The position numbers and the translations under genes were made by a program. Source: Leclercia sp. 29361 (GTDB lineage: Bacteria > Pseudomonadota > Gammaproteobacteria > Enterobacterales > Enterobacteriaceae). From it: a DNA stretch of 64,000 nucleotides. Location: the NCBI RefSeq assembly GCF_011290365.1, contig NZ_CP049786.1, forward strand, positions 2,604,001 to 2,668,000. The letters run 5' to 3'. Of the stretch, positions 16,500 through 25,313 are shown piece by piece (the stretch's first letter is position 1; every line of letters starts with the position of its first letter). A model generated the notes under the pieces. The model was not told the DNA's origin, ran no database searches, and saw only the letters and a list, made by a program, of their open reading frames with translations.

Positions 16500-18093
16500 A
16501 TCCACATAAAATAGCAGCTCGTGCCGGATCAAGGTGAATAAGTCCGGACAGTAGCAGATCCATTACCGGTGTAAGGCGGACCTTATCAGCCTCACTGCGA
16601 CCGGCTTTCAGCCGCAGAAGTTTCAGATGGCGGGCCTGAACCTCAAACAGCAGCTCAGGCTCCCAGTTCGTAAGAGTGAGCTCATCGGCCCGCTCGCCCA
16701 GCTCTGCAAACAGATGCACCGCCAACTCATTTTTACCGTACTGCTCAGCAATGCGGCCCATCAGCAGACGCAACAGCCACTTCTGACGATCGGTGGTTAT
16801 ACCCGGCCGGGTCTGTAACCAGCCCAGCGCGGCATCCGGTCCTTCACTGTCGGCCAGTGCCACGGCTTCCGGCTCCAGCGCCAGAATGCCATCGTTATCG
16901 GCGGTGGTTGGGGCAGATGAGGTGCTATTGCCCCAACCACCGACGCTGTCCAGCACGCTCTGATGGATCCAGTTCAGCGTCACTTCGTCCGCAAACGGGG
17001 TACCGTCACTGAACGCCAGCGTCTCCAGCCCGGACAGGCGAGACAGCAGCCCTTTCAGGTCAGCGGCAATAATGTCGGCCAGCGTTTCCTGGCCGGACTT
17101 CGTCAGCGCCTGATGGATATACCACTGCAGATCCAGCCACAGGTGATTGGCACCGCGGGAGAAGGTGCTATCGGCCGCTTCCAGCATCTCAGCCCAGTTC
17201 TGCTGCAGGTAGAGGCGTTTGAGTAACGCACGCTGATCCGCCCTTGGTGGCTCGATGCGCGTGCGACCCTGCGCATCCGGGGCAGGGATGGCCCGCAGGG
17301 TGTCATGGCGCAGGCTTTTCATCAGATGGTGTGCTGACAGCCAGCCGTCCGGCTGCTCACGCAAATATTCGGTGAGTGTGCGGGCCTGAGCCAGCAAATC
17401 CTGACCAGAGGTGATCCGCCCGATAGGCGGGCCATCGTCGTGACTGGCAAACGAAGGAGGTTCGCTGGTTCTGGCGTTCTGCGGTACCACCGCATCCACG
17501 CCCCCCGCTTTCTGCAGACGAATTTCAAGCGCGCCATATAACGAGTTAAGTTCCGGATGGGTTTCTTCCGGCTCATTTTCGGTCAGTTGTGCTATCAGCA
17601 GCAGCGCGCCTGTGGTGCGCATCGCATCGATCCTGACCACTTCCGGGTAGAGTGAGAGCGAATCCGTCATACGCGAACCCGCCAGCCATTCCAGCGCCGC
17701 CTTACGACTGCGGTCACGCTGCGGGTGCAGTTGAGTACCAAAGCGCTCCAGCAAGCCGCACAGCAGTTCGAGTCCTTCGGCCAGGCCCTGCTCACCTTCG
17801 CGATGCAGCTTCGCCCAGCAGTAGTAGGTGGCAACACGGATATCTTTGGCGGTGGTAGTTAGCAGCTTCTCTGCCAGCCGGCAGATGAGTTCTGTATCTG
17901 CACCGGAAAGTTTGTTGACCTCTTCGCGCATCTGCTGGAAGTCATCGTCATAGACCGGGTCTTCGCCAGCGGGCGATTGCCCGGACAGCGGCTGAAGCCA
18001 TCTGTCCCACTGCGCCACACGCTCACGGGTTGCTACAAGTAATGGTTCCTGTTCTGTCTGGCAGGCACTGAGTAAGGTATTGAGCGTGCTCAT
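16498..18093 (-). CDS. tssA: T6SS baseplate/sheath cap protein TssA
   Basis: TssA primes baseplate assembly and guides tube-sheath polymerisation. The 531-residue protein has the ImpA N-terminal domain (PLSGQSPAGEDPVYDDDFQQMREEV, then IRVATYYCWAKLHREGEQGLAEGLELL), a middle region and a C-terminal helical domain with the WLQTRPGI and RWLLRLLMGRIAEQYGKNELAVHLFAEL style repeats of long TssA proteins. The gene starts with ATG at 18093, overlapping the tssM stop by one base, and ends in TGATGA with the DUF805 gene. It looks intact. Confidence 0.93.
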   Translation of the reverse strand: MSTLNTLLSACQTEQEPLLVATRERVAQWDRWLQPLSGQSPAGEDPVYDDDFQQMREEVNKLSGADTELICRLAEKLLTTTAKDIRVATYYCWAKLHREGEQGLAEGLELLCGLLERFGTQLHPQRDRSRKAALEWLAGSRMTDSLSLYPEVVRIDAMRTTGALLLIAQLTENEPEETHPELNSLYGALEIRLQKAGGVDAVVPQNARTSEPPSFASHDDGPPIGRITSGQDLLAQARTLTEYLREQPDGWLSAHHLMKSLRHDTLRAIPAPDAQGRTRIEPPRADQRALLKRLYLQQNWAEMLEAADSTFSRGANHLWLDLQWYIHQALTKSGQETLADIIAADLKGLLSRLSGLETLAFSDGTPFADEVTLNWIHQSVLDSVGGWGNSTSSAPTTADNDGILALEPEAVALADSEGPDAALGWLQTRPGITTDRQKWLLRLLMGRIAEQYGKNELAVHLFAELGERADELTLTNWEPELLFEVQARHLKLLRLKAGRSEADKVRLTPVMDLLLSGLIHLDPARAAILCG

Positions 18094-21000
18094 CAGTAGA
18101 CCTCCTCTGCATCACTGTTCGCACTGGCAACCTGGTCTGACGGTGCAACTCCGGTAGTGCTGAAGATGGTTTCCGGCAGACGGAAATTACGCAGCTTCAG
18201 CAGTGCCAGCGGCCCCTCTCCCGCTTCGGTACGTAGAGTGTAATTAAGCATGCGGCCGTCCTCGGCTTTCCAGCTCAGGCTGTAGCTGCTGCCCACACCC
18301 GGGTAAGCACTGACCGCGGCTTTATCGAGCAGGCGGATCCAGCCCCAGGCGCCAGGAATATCGGCGTACTGACGGGTTCCGGCCTGGGTGCTGATCCAGC
18401 TCAGGTTCGCACCAGGAGCCTCCGTATCCGCAGGCCACGAGAAGCGCTTCCATGCAGGTAACTGGTTCACGTAGGTCAGCTTCTGGCTGTCGATAATCAT
18501 GTCGGTCTGCATCACGCCATCGGCGGTCCCCGGACGCAGCTCGAAGTTCATGCCGGCACTGCCTTCGGTGAAGGCGACATCCGAGATATGACTTAGCGTG
18601 TTGATGGCATTGAGGAACGCCGGGTTAAACGCCAGCCCCTGCGAGTTGATACTGTCCGGTACCCAGTGGTTACCCTCTTTGTGCAGCACACCTTTGAGGC
18701 GGGTCTGCAGGAACTGGGCGATACGCCCGGAATCCCCGTTAAGGTATTTGGCCAGCAGAGGCAGGGAAACATCACTGCTGGAGTTGTTAAACGGATAGCG
18801 TCCACCAAAGGCACTGTTCCACTCAGCCACCACCGCCTGCTGCCACTGGGCATTGAGGCTGTCGGCCGCCGGGGTCAGAACCTGCTGCCAGGCCTGCTCC
18901 ATCGGGTTCACAAACACCGTGCGGCCAAAGCCGCTCCACTCCTGGCCCAGTCCGGCGGCAATCAGGCTGCCATAGTCACGGGTTTCGGTCAGATCAACAG
19001 CTTTACCCTGGAATACGGTCTGGGCAATGGTCTGGGTCATGGCCTGCGGGTCGGCAGCATTGGTCACCTGCTGCAGACGCAGACGCACCTGTGTCACCCG
19101 GGTCAGGTATGACTGCAGACTTTGCTCCTGCGCTCCCGTGCGGTTCTTATCCATCAGCGCCAGGACCGGACCAAAGGTTGCATCCAGCGGACCGTGAACG
19201 CCGGCACTCTGGTCAATGGCATCCTTGTTATCACCCCCGAGCAGATTCTTCGCCGATTTCACCAGGGAATCTGAAATCGCCTCACCTGTTTGCCCGGTGC
19301 GGCCTTGCACGTTAAGGGTGTTCATCAGTGCCACCAGAGGTGACTGACGTACGTCGGCCATCAGGGTCAGCTGGTCAATGGAGTCCGACAGCGTAGTGGC
19401 CTGGTTCCAGCGCAGGCTGTTGAGGAACTCAAGCCATGCGCCGCCGTAGTCCGCAAAGTAACGTTCCATCAGACGCTTTTTCAGCGCTTCCGGCGAGGTT
19501 TCATCCTGTGTCGTTGCCTGACGTTTACTGTCAGTCAGCACCCAGTCGAGCTCGTCCCGGCGCGCTTTCACCACTTTCTCGATGGCGGGCTGCACGGCCT
19601 GCTCCCAGGCCAGGCGGGTGAACATCCCCGGTATGATTTCGGTGGTACTGAACAGGCGGGAGGCATCGGTGTCGCCGGTCATGTCTTCCAGACGCATATC
19701 GACATACAGATGAGCAACCTGAGCGAGCATCTTCTGATACAGGGTCGATTCACTGTTACGCATCCCCATCAGGCGAACCAGCAGAGAGCGGGCCTGACTG
19801 ACCATGCTATCATCGGCACGGAGCTTCCACTCCGGATGCGTTGCCAGCTGCGCGCCCCAGAACGACAGCAGTGACGGGGCCATGCCCTGCCAGACACCGT
19901 CTTTCACGTCGTCACGCTTTGGCCAGTCTTTCAGCAGCGCCGTGCTGAACCAGGCGGCGTCCATGTGCTCCGGACGGGCCAGCATTAGGTAAAGTTTCAA
20001 CTGGTCATAGCTGGTTTTAGCCCTCTGCTCACGCAGCGGGTTGCCTGGTGGAAGGGCATTAAAGGTATTCAGTTGCGCCTGCAAATGGCGGGCTGCGGCA
20101 TCGCGCAACAGGGGCTGCGCGCTGTCCTGATAACGCGGCCAGAGTGCGGCCAGTAGCGCATCATTTTGACTTAGCCCGGCACGCTCATACCAGGGTACGC
20201 CGTGTTGTGAGCGGTACTGCAGGCGGGCCAGGGTTTTCTGCAGTTCCGACAGGGCATGCAAACGCTGCTCCAGGGGCTGATTCTGTCGAGCAGCCGTCGA
20301 GGCCTGTACATTAGCGCCATCTATCTGGCTGCGGTTGGTGACATACGCGATGCCCATCCACGCAGCCCAGCCCACCATCGCCAGGGCGACAACCGATGCA
20401 AACACTTTACGCCATGGAATGCCCGGTTTGCGCGGACGCAGTCCAGCAGGAAGCATCCGGACAGATTCAGGCAGAATATCCCAGCGCTTATCCATGCCCC
20501 AGTGATGCGTCACAGCACGTTCAGCACCCGCAGAAGGCTGGCTGAACAGCACGCCAGCCAGTGGCAGCGGGCGATACGGATTGAGCATCACCGACAGCGG
20601 CGCAGTCACGCTCTGTGGCTCGCGAATAAGCTGGTCAGCAAGCATCAGCAGGAAGTTATGTTTCACCTCGCTGCAGGTCTGTTGCACCCCCCGTGAAGTC
20701 AAATCAGGCGTCAGGGCAGTGAGTTGCTCTGCCAGCCCTTCGGTACGACAACCGGCAGGCAACAGACAACCGGTCGCCTGAGTAATGCGCCCTTCCTGCT
20801 TACCGGCGCGAGAGTGTAGGGACCACACATACAGCGGGAGCTGCCAGCCAAGCTTATCCATACGTGCACTGATGGCATGAGACAGGGAATCCATGTTGCT
20901 TTCTGATGGTACCGGCAGCGGCTGTTCCAGCCCTGGTGCTGAGAGCTGGTCAAAGGCCGAAGTGACCCACACCAGACCATCCACCGGACGGCGTCGCAGT

Positions 21001-21506
21001 TTGCGCAGCGCGGTCAGCCAGGCACTGTCGGCTGGCGTGTTGAGGTCTCCGCCCCACAGCAACAGCGTGCCCCGATCTTCCTGCCAGAACTGAGCTGTGA
21101 GACCCGGAGTCAGTTGCTCCACCTCAGAGACGGTGCCAGTGACCAGCAGGATGCGTGTTTTACGCCCCCAGCGACGACCGTAGAGGTTACGCATGGCGTC
21201 ACGGATGGAATCAACGGTGACATTGCGTGGCAGAGTCCGGGCAACTCTTGATTCATCAGAAGGCAACGCATTGTTCTTCTGTTCCCGCCAGCGATGGTAC
21301 TTTTCCTTCATAAACAGGAACATAAACGGCGTATAGAAAACAATCAGCAAGACTATCCATACGGCAACAAATGCTAGCACTTGCTTCAGTCGGGTATCAA
21401 GGCCATGCGAGGGGCCGAAATGAAGGATCACGGCCACTATAATCGCTGAGATGCAGGCTATTATGCCGGCAAGTCCCCCTCTGCTCCATGTACTACCCGG
21501 CATCAT
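18093..21506 (-). CDS. tssM: T6SS inner-membrane core protein TssM (IcmF family)
   Basis: TssM spans the inner membrane and reaches through the periplasm to TssJ. The 1137-residue protein has two N-terminal membrane helices (about residues 10-30 and 40-65), a short cytoplasmic domain of ~300 residues, a third helix near residue 370 (FASVVALAMVGWAAWMGIAYV) and a periplasmic domain of ~750 residues ending in the beta-rich TssJ-binding part. I see no clear Walker A motif in the cytoplasmic domain (the GTG-V run VTGTVSEVEQ stands where one occurs in some homologues). The start at 21506 has AGGGAG 8 bases upstream. It overlaps the gene before by 14 bases. Its membrane partner TssL is broken in this island. 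Confidence 0.94.
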   Translation of the reverse strand: MMPGSTWSRGGLAGIIACISAIIVAVILHFGPSHGLDTRLKQVLAFVAVWIVLLIVFYTPFMFLFMKEKYHRWREQKNNALPSDESRVARTLPRNVTVDSIRDAMRNLYGRRWGRKTRILLVTGTVSEVEQLTPGLTAQFWQEDRGTLLLWGGDLNTPADSAWLTALRKLRRRPVDGLVWVTSAFDQLSAPGLEQPLPVPSESNMDSLSHAISARMDKLGWQLPLYVWSLHSRAGKQEGRITQATGCLLPAGCRTEGLAEQLTALTPDLTSRGVQQTCSEVKHNFLLMLADQLIREPQSVTAPLSVMLNPYRPLPLAGVLFSQPSAGAERAVTHHWGMDKRWDILPESVRMLPAGLRPRKPGIPWRKVFASVVALAMVGWAAWMGIAYVTNRSQIDGANVQASTAARQNQPLEQRLHALSELQKTLARLQYRSQHGVPWYERAGLSQNDALLAALWPRYQDSAQPLLRDAAARHLQAQLNTFNALPPGNPLREQRAKTSYDQLKLYLMLARPEHMDAAWFSTALLKDWPKRDDVKDGVWQGMAPSLLSFWGAQLATHPEWKLRADDSMVSQARSLLVRLMGMRNSESTLYQKMLAQVAHLYVDMRLEDMTGDTDASRLFSTTEIIPGMFTRLAWEQAVQPAIEKVVKARRDELDWVLTDSKRQATTQDETSPEALKKRLMERYFADYGGAWLEFLNSLRWNQATTLSDSIDQLTLMADVRQSPLVALMNTLNVQGRTGQTGEAISDSLVKSAKNLLGGDNKDAIDQSAGVHGPLDATFGPVLALMDKNRTGAQEQSLQSYLTRVTQVRLRLQQVTNAADPQAMTQTIAQTVFQGKAVDLTETRDYGSLIAAGLGQEWSGFGRTVFVNPMEQAWQQVLTPAADSLNAQWQQAVVAEWNSAFGGRYPFNNSSSDVSLPLLAKYLNGDSGRIAQFLQTRLKGVLHKEGNHWVPDSINSQGLAFNPAFLNAINTLSHISDVAFTEGSAGMNFELRPGTADGVMQTDMIIDSQKLTYVNQLPAWKRFSWPADTEAPGANLSWISTQAGTRQYADIPGAWGWIRLLDKAAVSAYPGVGSSYSLSWKAEDGRMLNYTLRTEAGEGPLALLKLRNFRLPETIFSTTGVAPSDQVASANSDAEEVY

Positions 21507-22653
21507 TATTTCCACTCCCTGAGGTAACAGTACTGACAAAACGATCAGTACCTGAGGTAAACAACCCTAAAACAGGTTTGTTGCTGACGGACACGATGTC
21601 GGCCAGTAATGTGGCTAAAAGCCACGCACTCCCGGCCCCTGGAATACCGTTATATTTTTCCAGTACATCAATTTCCTGCGGCACCCACGGTGTCAGATGC
21701 GATTGAGATGCAGTCATTAGATCAGCAAACCCGTCATTCCAGTGCCCGTAGTCACAAAACACGTTTGATGTCTGACAGGCGATCGTTTGTGTTTCAAGGA
21801 ACAATCCCATATCAGCCTTGAAATTTGCCATGTCCAGTGGCATCGGTCGCAATATGCGGGCAGAGTGAGGAAGGTGATATTTTTCAGCAACATCATCGCT
21901 GGTAATTACCATCGCTGCGAGTGCATCGGAATACTGTTCAGCACCCTGGTGCTGCAATATCAGGATTAAATCAATATCGAAAACGGGATTTTTAAGGCGC
22001 TCTTCGACCCAGGCAAAAGAAAGAGTTTCACAACATGAAACCGAGCCTGTTACCTCATGCCCCGGGTAAATTTTTCCCCATGATTCGCGAAACTGAGTCT
22101 CGAAGTCAGACGAAATCATGTCGCTCACAATGGTGACGTTGAACGGCACTGCCGCAGGCAAGATCGCAATCGCATTTTGTACACCGGCCAGACCCAGTTC
22201 GAGCAAGAAGGTGGACGCTGTCGATTTCGCATCAAAATGGCTGGTCAGTGAAAGAAATTGCGGTGCATCTGCAGCATCTGATTTAGCAATAGCGTCAGAG
22301 GTCACTCCGGAAGGTAGCAGTATGCTACTTCCAAGTACGGTCAGATAGCGTCCAGCCCAGGCCTCCCACTGTTGCTGTCCATATTCAGCTTCCTTCTGCA
22401 AAAACTGATGTTCATTGACGGTTCTGCCCCACAGCCACCCCCGTAAACAAAACAGGAAAAACCAGCCAAGAACCGGGCTGGATGCCAGCCACCAGATATT
22501 GAATGCAGCCAGAGCCTTAACCATGCCTGACGCATGCAGGATAAACAGCAAAACACCCACAACTGCGGCAACACCTCCTGCTAACAGCCATCCCATAAAG
22601 GATGGCTCAGGAGGCAACTCCATAGTTGTTGCTTTCGTCCTTTCCCAGCCCAT
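21493..22653 (-). CDS. T6SS-linked membrane protein of unknown function
   Basis: A 386-residue protein with two membrane helices near the N-terminus (LLAGGVAAVVGVLLFILHASG at ~23-43 and WLASSPVLGWFFLFCLRGW at ~55-75) and a large soluble part that looks cytoplasmic by the positive-inside rule. The soluble part has a possible alpha/beta arrangement (FDIDLILILQHQG, NVTIVSDMISSDF), but no catalytic motif I can name. It sits between the PAAR gene and tssM, 3 bases after PAAR and overlapping tssM by 14 bases, so it is made with the T6SS. AGGAT lies before its ATG. It may be a T6SS accessory or assembly factor; this is inference. Confidence 0.75.
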   Translation of the reverse strand: MGWERTKATTMELPPEPSFMGWLLAGGVAAVVGVLLFILHASGMVKALAAFNIWWLASSPVLGWFFLFCLRGWLWGRTVNEHQFLQKEAEYGQQQWEAWAGRYLTVLGSSILLPSGVTSDAIAKSDAADAPQFLSLTSHFDAKSTASTFLLELGLAGVQNAIAILPAAVPFNVTIVSDMISSDFETQFRESWGKIYPGHEVTGSVSCCETLSFAWVEERLKNPVFDIDLILILQHQGAEQYSDALAAMVITSDDVAEKYHLPHSARILRPMPLDMANFKADMGLFLETQTIACQTSNVFCDYGHWNDGFADLMTASQSHLTPWVPQEIDVLEKYNGIPGAGSAWLLATLLADIVSVSNKPVLGLFTSGTDRFVSTVTSGSGNNDAG

Positions 22654-22656
22654 TGA

Positions 22657-22923
22657 TTATCCTACCGTGCTGTTCTGAGCACTTGAAATTACAGTACAAC
22701 CGCACTGACATTTGCAGCCATCGACGACAACAGCCCGGCCGTTAAATGTCCGGTGCGGTGATCCTTCCACGATAGGATTAGTTCCATGCCTATCTACCGG
22801 ACAACTCACCATATCACCCACCAATGCGGCTTTTTTCCCGTCGACAGTAATATTGGAAGAGGCGGAGATCACTTTTCCGCCGTGAGAATTTTTGTCTCCG
22901 ATCAATACGATGCCATTGGACAT
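22657..22923 (-). CDS. PAAR-domain T6SS spike-tip protein
   Basis: An 88-residue protein consisting of one PAAR domain: ITVDGKKAALVGDMVSCPVDRHGTNPIVEGS followed by NGRAVVVDGCKCQCGC. PAAR proteins cap the VgrG spike with a zinc-bound cone and can recruit effectors. The conserved cysteines and histidine for zinc are visible. The ATG at 22923 is preferred because AGGTG lies 7 bases upstream; a GTG at 22932 would overlap it. No effector extension is present, so cargo would have to attach by itself to VgrG or PAAR. It lies directly before the T6SS-linked membrane protein and after the immunity gene row. Confidence 0.9.
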   Translation of the reverse strand: MSNGIVLIGDKNSHGGKVISASSNITVDGKKAALVGDMVSCPVDRHGTNPIVEGSPHRTFNGRAVVVDGCKCQCGCTVISSAQNSTVG

Positions 22924-22949
22924 AATAAACACCTATATTTATTTAGCAG

Positions 22950-23708
22950 TTACTTTGCATTGATTTTATTAAAACCAGGAATTATTGTACCTTCTGGCGC
23001 TACGCTTCCATCCGGATAAATTATCTTCGCGTATGAGCCAGGCTCCTTCTTTGCCACTCCAATATACCGAGTAACTTTTGATTCATCTAACCTAGGAATA
23101 AAACTAATCTTATTAGTACCATCAGCCTTCAAGGAAATAAAACTTTTCTCACCTAAAAGTGACAAAGTAGTTTCTGTAGAGTTTAATCTTCCCTCCCTTA
23201 TATATGGATAATATATCGGAGACAAATTAATATCACCATGAACCGTCTTAAATAGACCATTTTTTGTTGCATTATCATCAAACGCAATTGTTGCGCCAAC
23301 TGCAGTTCCCGGCACCATTTCCTTACCAAGGTGAGTTGCGTCAATATATTCAATACCCAAGTTGAATTCACTCAATTGCCAATTACACTTACCACCGCCA
23401 TCTTTAGCTATTTTTGCGACCCATATATCTGAATCACTTTGTTTCTGAAATGGGATTTTAAGTGGATTATACCCCACCTTCTCATAATGCTGACCATCCC
23501 GCATACTCATAAACTTACGCTTACATGAAGTCGAAACATACAAAACCTCAAGAAGAAATGGTTGTGTATATGATGAGGGATTCCTTACTTCAACATTAAT
23601 CCACTGAGTATTCACAGGGGGTGACAGTGTACGATCATCCGCATTGACACAGCCAACAATAGAGAACGTCAGCGTGCTGAGGAATACCTTACTTATACAC
23701 TTACGCAT
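22950..23708 (-). CDS. Lipase-immunity lipoprotein, copy 1 of a tandem row
   Basis: A 252-residue lipoprotein: signal peptide MRKCISKVFLSTLTFSIVGC with the lipobox cysteine at residue 20, then a periplasmic domain. It shares long blocks with the next two genes: RTLSPP, NPSSYTQPF, KDGGGKCNW, IEYIDATHLGK and VPGTAVGATIAFDDNATKNG. Its place at the end of a row behind a T6SS lipase gene, and its predicted periplasmic location, point to neutralising the lipase in the periplasm. It is the most diverged of the three, especially in the N-terminal 45 and C-terminal 60 residues, so it may protect against a different lipase allele. It begins 3 bases after copy 2 ends. Confidence 0.82.
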   Translation of the reverse strand: MRKCISKVFLSTLTFSIVGCVNADDRTLSPPVNTQWINVEVRNPSSYTQPFLLEVLYVSTSCKRKFMSMRDGQHYEKVGYNPLKIPFQKQSDSDIWVAKIAKDGGGKCNWQLSEFNLGIEYIDATHLGKEMVPGTAVGATIAFDDNATKNGLFKTVHGDINLSPIYYPYIREGRLNSTETTLSLLGEKSFISLKADGTNKISFIPRLDESKVTRYIGVAKKEPGSYAKIIYPDGSVAPEGTIIPGFNKINAK

Positions 23709-23711
23709 AAA

Positions 23712-24479
23712 TTAATTCTTTAATCTGTTTACATCAGGGTGAGTCGTTCCATCAGATACGACAGTTCCATTCGGATAGATGATTTTATAAAACGCTCCGA
23801 CTTTATGCTCTTTTGGAGCAATCATCTTAACAAGTTTAGATTCATCAAGAGTTGGTTTAAATATCACCTGAATAACTTTGGCGGGAGAAACCATTTTTAT
23901 TTGCATGAAATCCTTCTCACCAAATAAATTCAACATATCGTTTGCATTGATGCGTTTATTATTTTGTACCAAGGGATAGTACGTTGGAGATAAAAGAAGT
24001 TCAGGATTTTCAAATACTTTAAATAGACCATTTTTGGTTGCATTGTCATCAAACGCAATTGTTGCGCCAACTGCAGTTCCCGGAACTAAACCCTTCCCTA
24101 GGTGAGTAGCATCAATATATTCAATACCCAAATTGAACTCACTTAATTTCCAGTTACACTTACCACCACCATCTTTTGCTATTTTTGCGATCCATACACC
24201 GGATGAGTTCTTTTCCTGAAGAGGTATTTTTATTGGATTGAGTCCCACCTTCTCATAATGCTGACCATCTCGCATACTCATCAACTCACGCTTGCACGTC
24301 GTAGATACGTACAATACTTCAAGAGGAAAAGGCTTTGTATACGAAGAAGGATTTTTTATTTCAACATTAACCCAATCAGTATTCGATGGTGGTGATAATG
24401 TTCTGTCAGTTGCCTGAGCGCATCCATTTAGCAATAAAACAAACTGGATTAAGACGAGTGAATTTAATCTCTTATACAT
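23712..24479 (-). CDS. Lipase-immunity lipoprotein, copy 2
   Basis: A 255-residue lipoprotein with signal peptide MYKRLNSLVLIQFVLLLNGC (lipobox LNGC). It is close to copy 3 over most of its length and less close between about residues 145 and 190, where the copies differ most (ENPELLLSPTYYPLVQNNKRIN). That variable segment is a candidate lipase-contact region. The ATG at 24479 has AGAGGA 8 bases upstream. The 60 bases before it are a leftover of the lipase gene's 3' end, so this copy arose by duplication of a lipase-tail plus immunity segment. Confidence 0.83.
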   Translation of the reverse strand: MYKRLNSLVLIQFVLLLNGCAQATDRTLSPPSNTDWVNVEIKNPSSYTKPFPLEVLYVSTTCKRELMSMRDGQHYEKVGLNPIKIPLQEKNSSGVWIAKIAKDGGGKCNWKLSEFNLGIEYIDATHLGKGLVPGTAVGATIAFDDNATKNGLFKVFENPELLLSPTYYPLVQNNKRINANDMLNLFGEKDFMQIKMVSPAKVIQVIFKPTLDESKLVKMIAPKEHKVGAFYKIIYPNGTVVSDGTTHPDVNRLKN

Positions 24480-24541
24480 ATTCCATGTCCTCTTCACCAT
24501 AATGACCAAATCTTTTAAGAGCATCAGAACCGGATGCTGCT
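24480..24541 (-). repeat. Duplicated tail of the lipase effector gene
   Basis: About 62 bases before immunity copy 2 match the last ~60 bases of the lipase gene (25314-25372) almost without change, including the TCTTCACCATAATG and AAATCTTTTAAGAGCATC runs. Homology ends at 24541, after CGGATGCTGCTGA. It is untranslated in this setting and records a past tandem duplication. Confidence 0.85.
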
Positions 24542-24545
24542 GATA

Positions 24546-25313
24546 TTAATCCTTCAATCTGTTTACATCAGGGTGAGTTGTTCCATCAGACACAATCGTG
24601 CCATCAGGGTAGATAATTTTATAGTACACCCCAACTTTTTGTTCTGTTGGAGCAATCATCCTGACTATTTTAGACTCATCAAGAGTTGGCGCAAACTTTA
24701 TATGAAGATTTTTGGCAGAAGATACTATCTTCTTTTGTATAAAATTTACCTTCCCAAATAAATTTAAGGTATCATCCACACTGATATCTTTATTACTATC
24801 TATTAAAGGGTAATACGCAGGAGCCAAAATAAGTTCCGAACCTTTAAATATATCAAATCGACCACATTTTGTTGCATTGTCATCAAACGCCATTGTCGCG
24901 CCAACCGCGGTTCCTGGCACTAGCCCCTTACCAAGATGAGTAGCGTCAACGTATTCAATACCCAGATTGAATTCACTCAGTTTCCAGTTACATTTTCCAC
25001 CACCATCTTTTGCTATTTTTGCGATCCAAATATCTGAATCATGTTGATTCTGAAGTGGGATTTTCACTGGATTATACCCCACCTTCTCATATTGTTTGCC
25101 ATCCCGCATACTCATCAACTCACGTTTACACGTCGTTGATGTGTAAAGCACTTCAAGAGGAAAAGGCTTTGTATACGAAGATGGATTTTTTATCTCAATA
25201 TTAACCCAATCAGAATTCGATGGTGGTGATAATGTTCTGTCAGTTGCCTGAGCGCATCCATTTAGCAATAAAGCAAACTGGAGCAAGACGAATGAATTTA
25301 ATCTCTTAAACAT
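24546..25313 (-). CDS. Lipase-immunity lipoprotein, copy 3 (next to the lipase)
   Basis: A 255-residue lipoprotein with signal peptide MFKRLNSFVLLQFALLLNGC. It is the copy immediately after the intact lipase gene; its ATG at 25313 overlaps the lipase stop by 8 bases, so effector and immunity are translationally coupled. This makes it the likeliest cognate immunity protein for the lipase at 25306-27249. Shared blocks with the other copies are RTLSPPSN, NPSSYTKPFPLEVLY, KDGGGKCNWKLSEFNLGIEY and DATHLGKGLVPGTAVGA. The gene has low GC content relative to the tss genes. Confidence 0.87.
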   Translation of the reverse strand: MFKRLNSFVLLQFALLLNGCAQATDRTLSPPSNSDWVNIEIKNPSSYTKPFPLEVLYTSTTCKRELMSMRDGKQYEKVGYNPVKIPLQNQHDSDIWIAKIAKDGGGKCNWKLSEFNLGIEYVDATHLGKGLVPGTAVGATMAFDDNATKCGRFDIFKGSELILAPAYYPLIDSNKDISVDDTLNLFGKVNFIQKKIVSSAKNLHIKFAPTLDESKIVRMIAPTEQKVGVYYKIIYPDGTIVSDGTTHPDVNRLKD

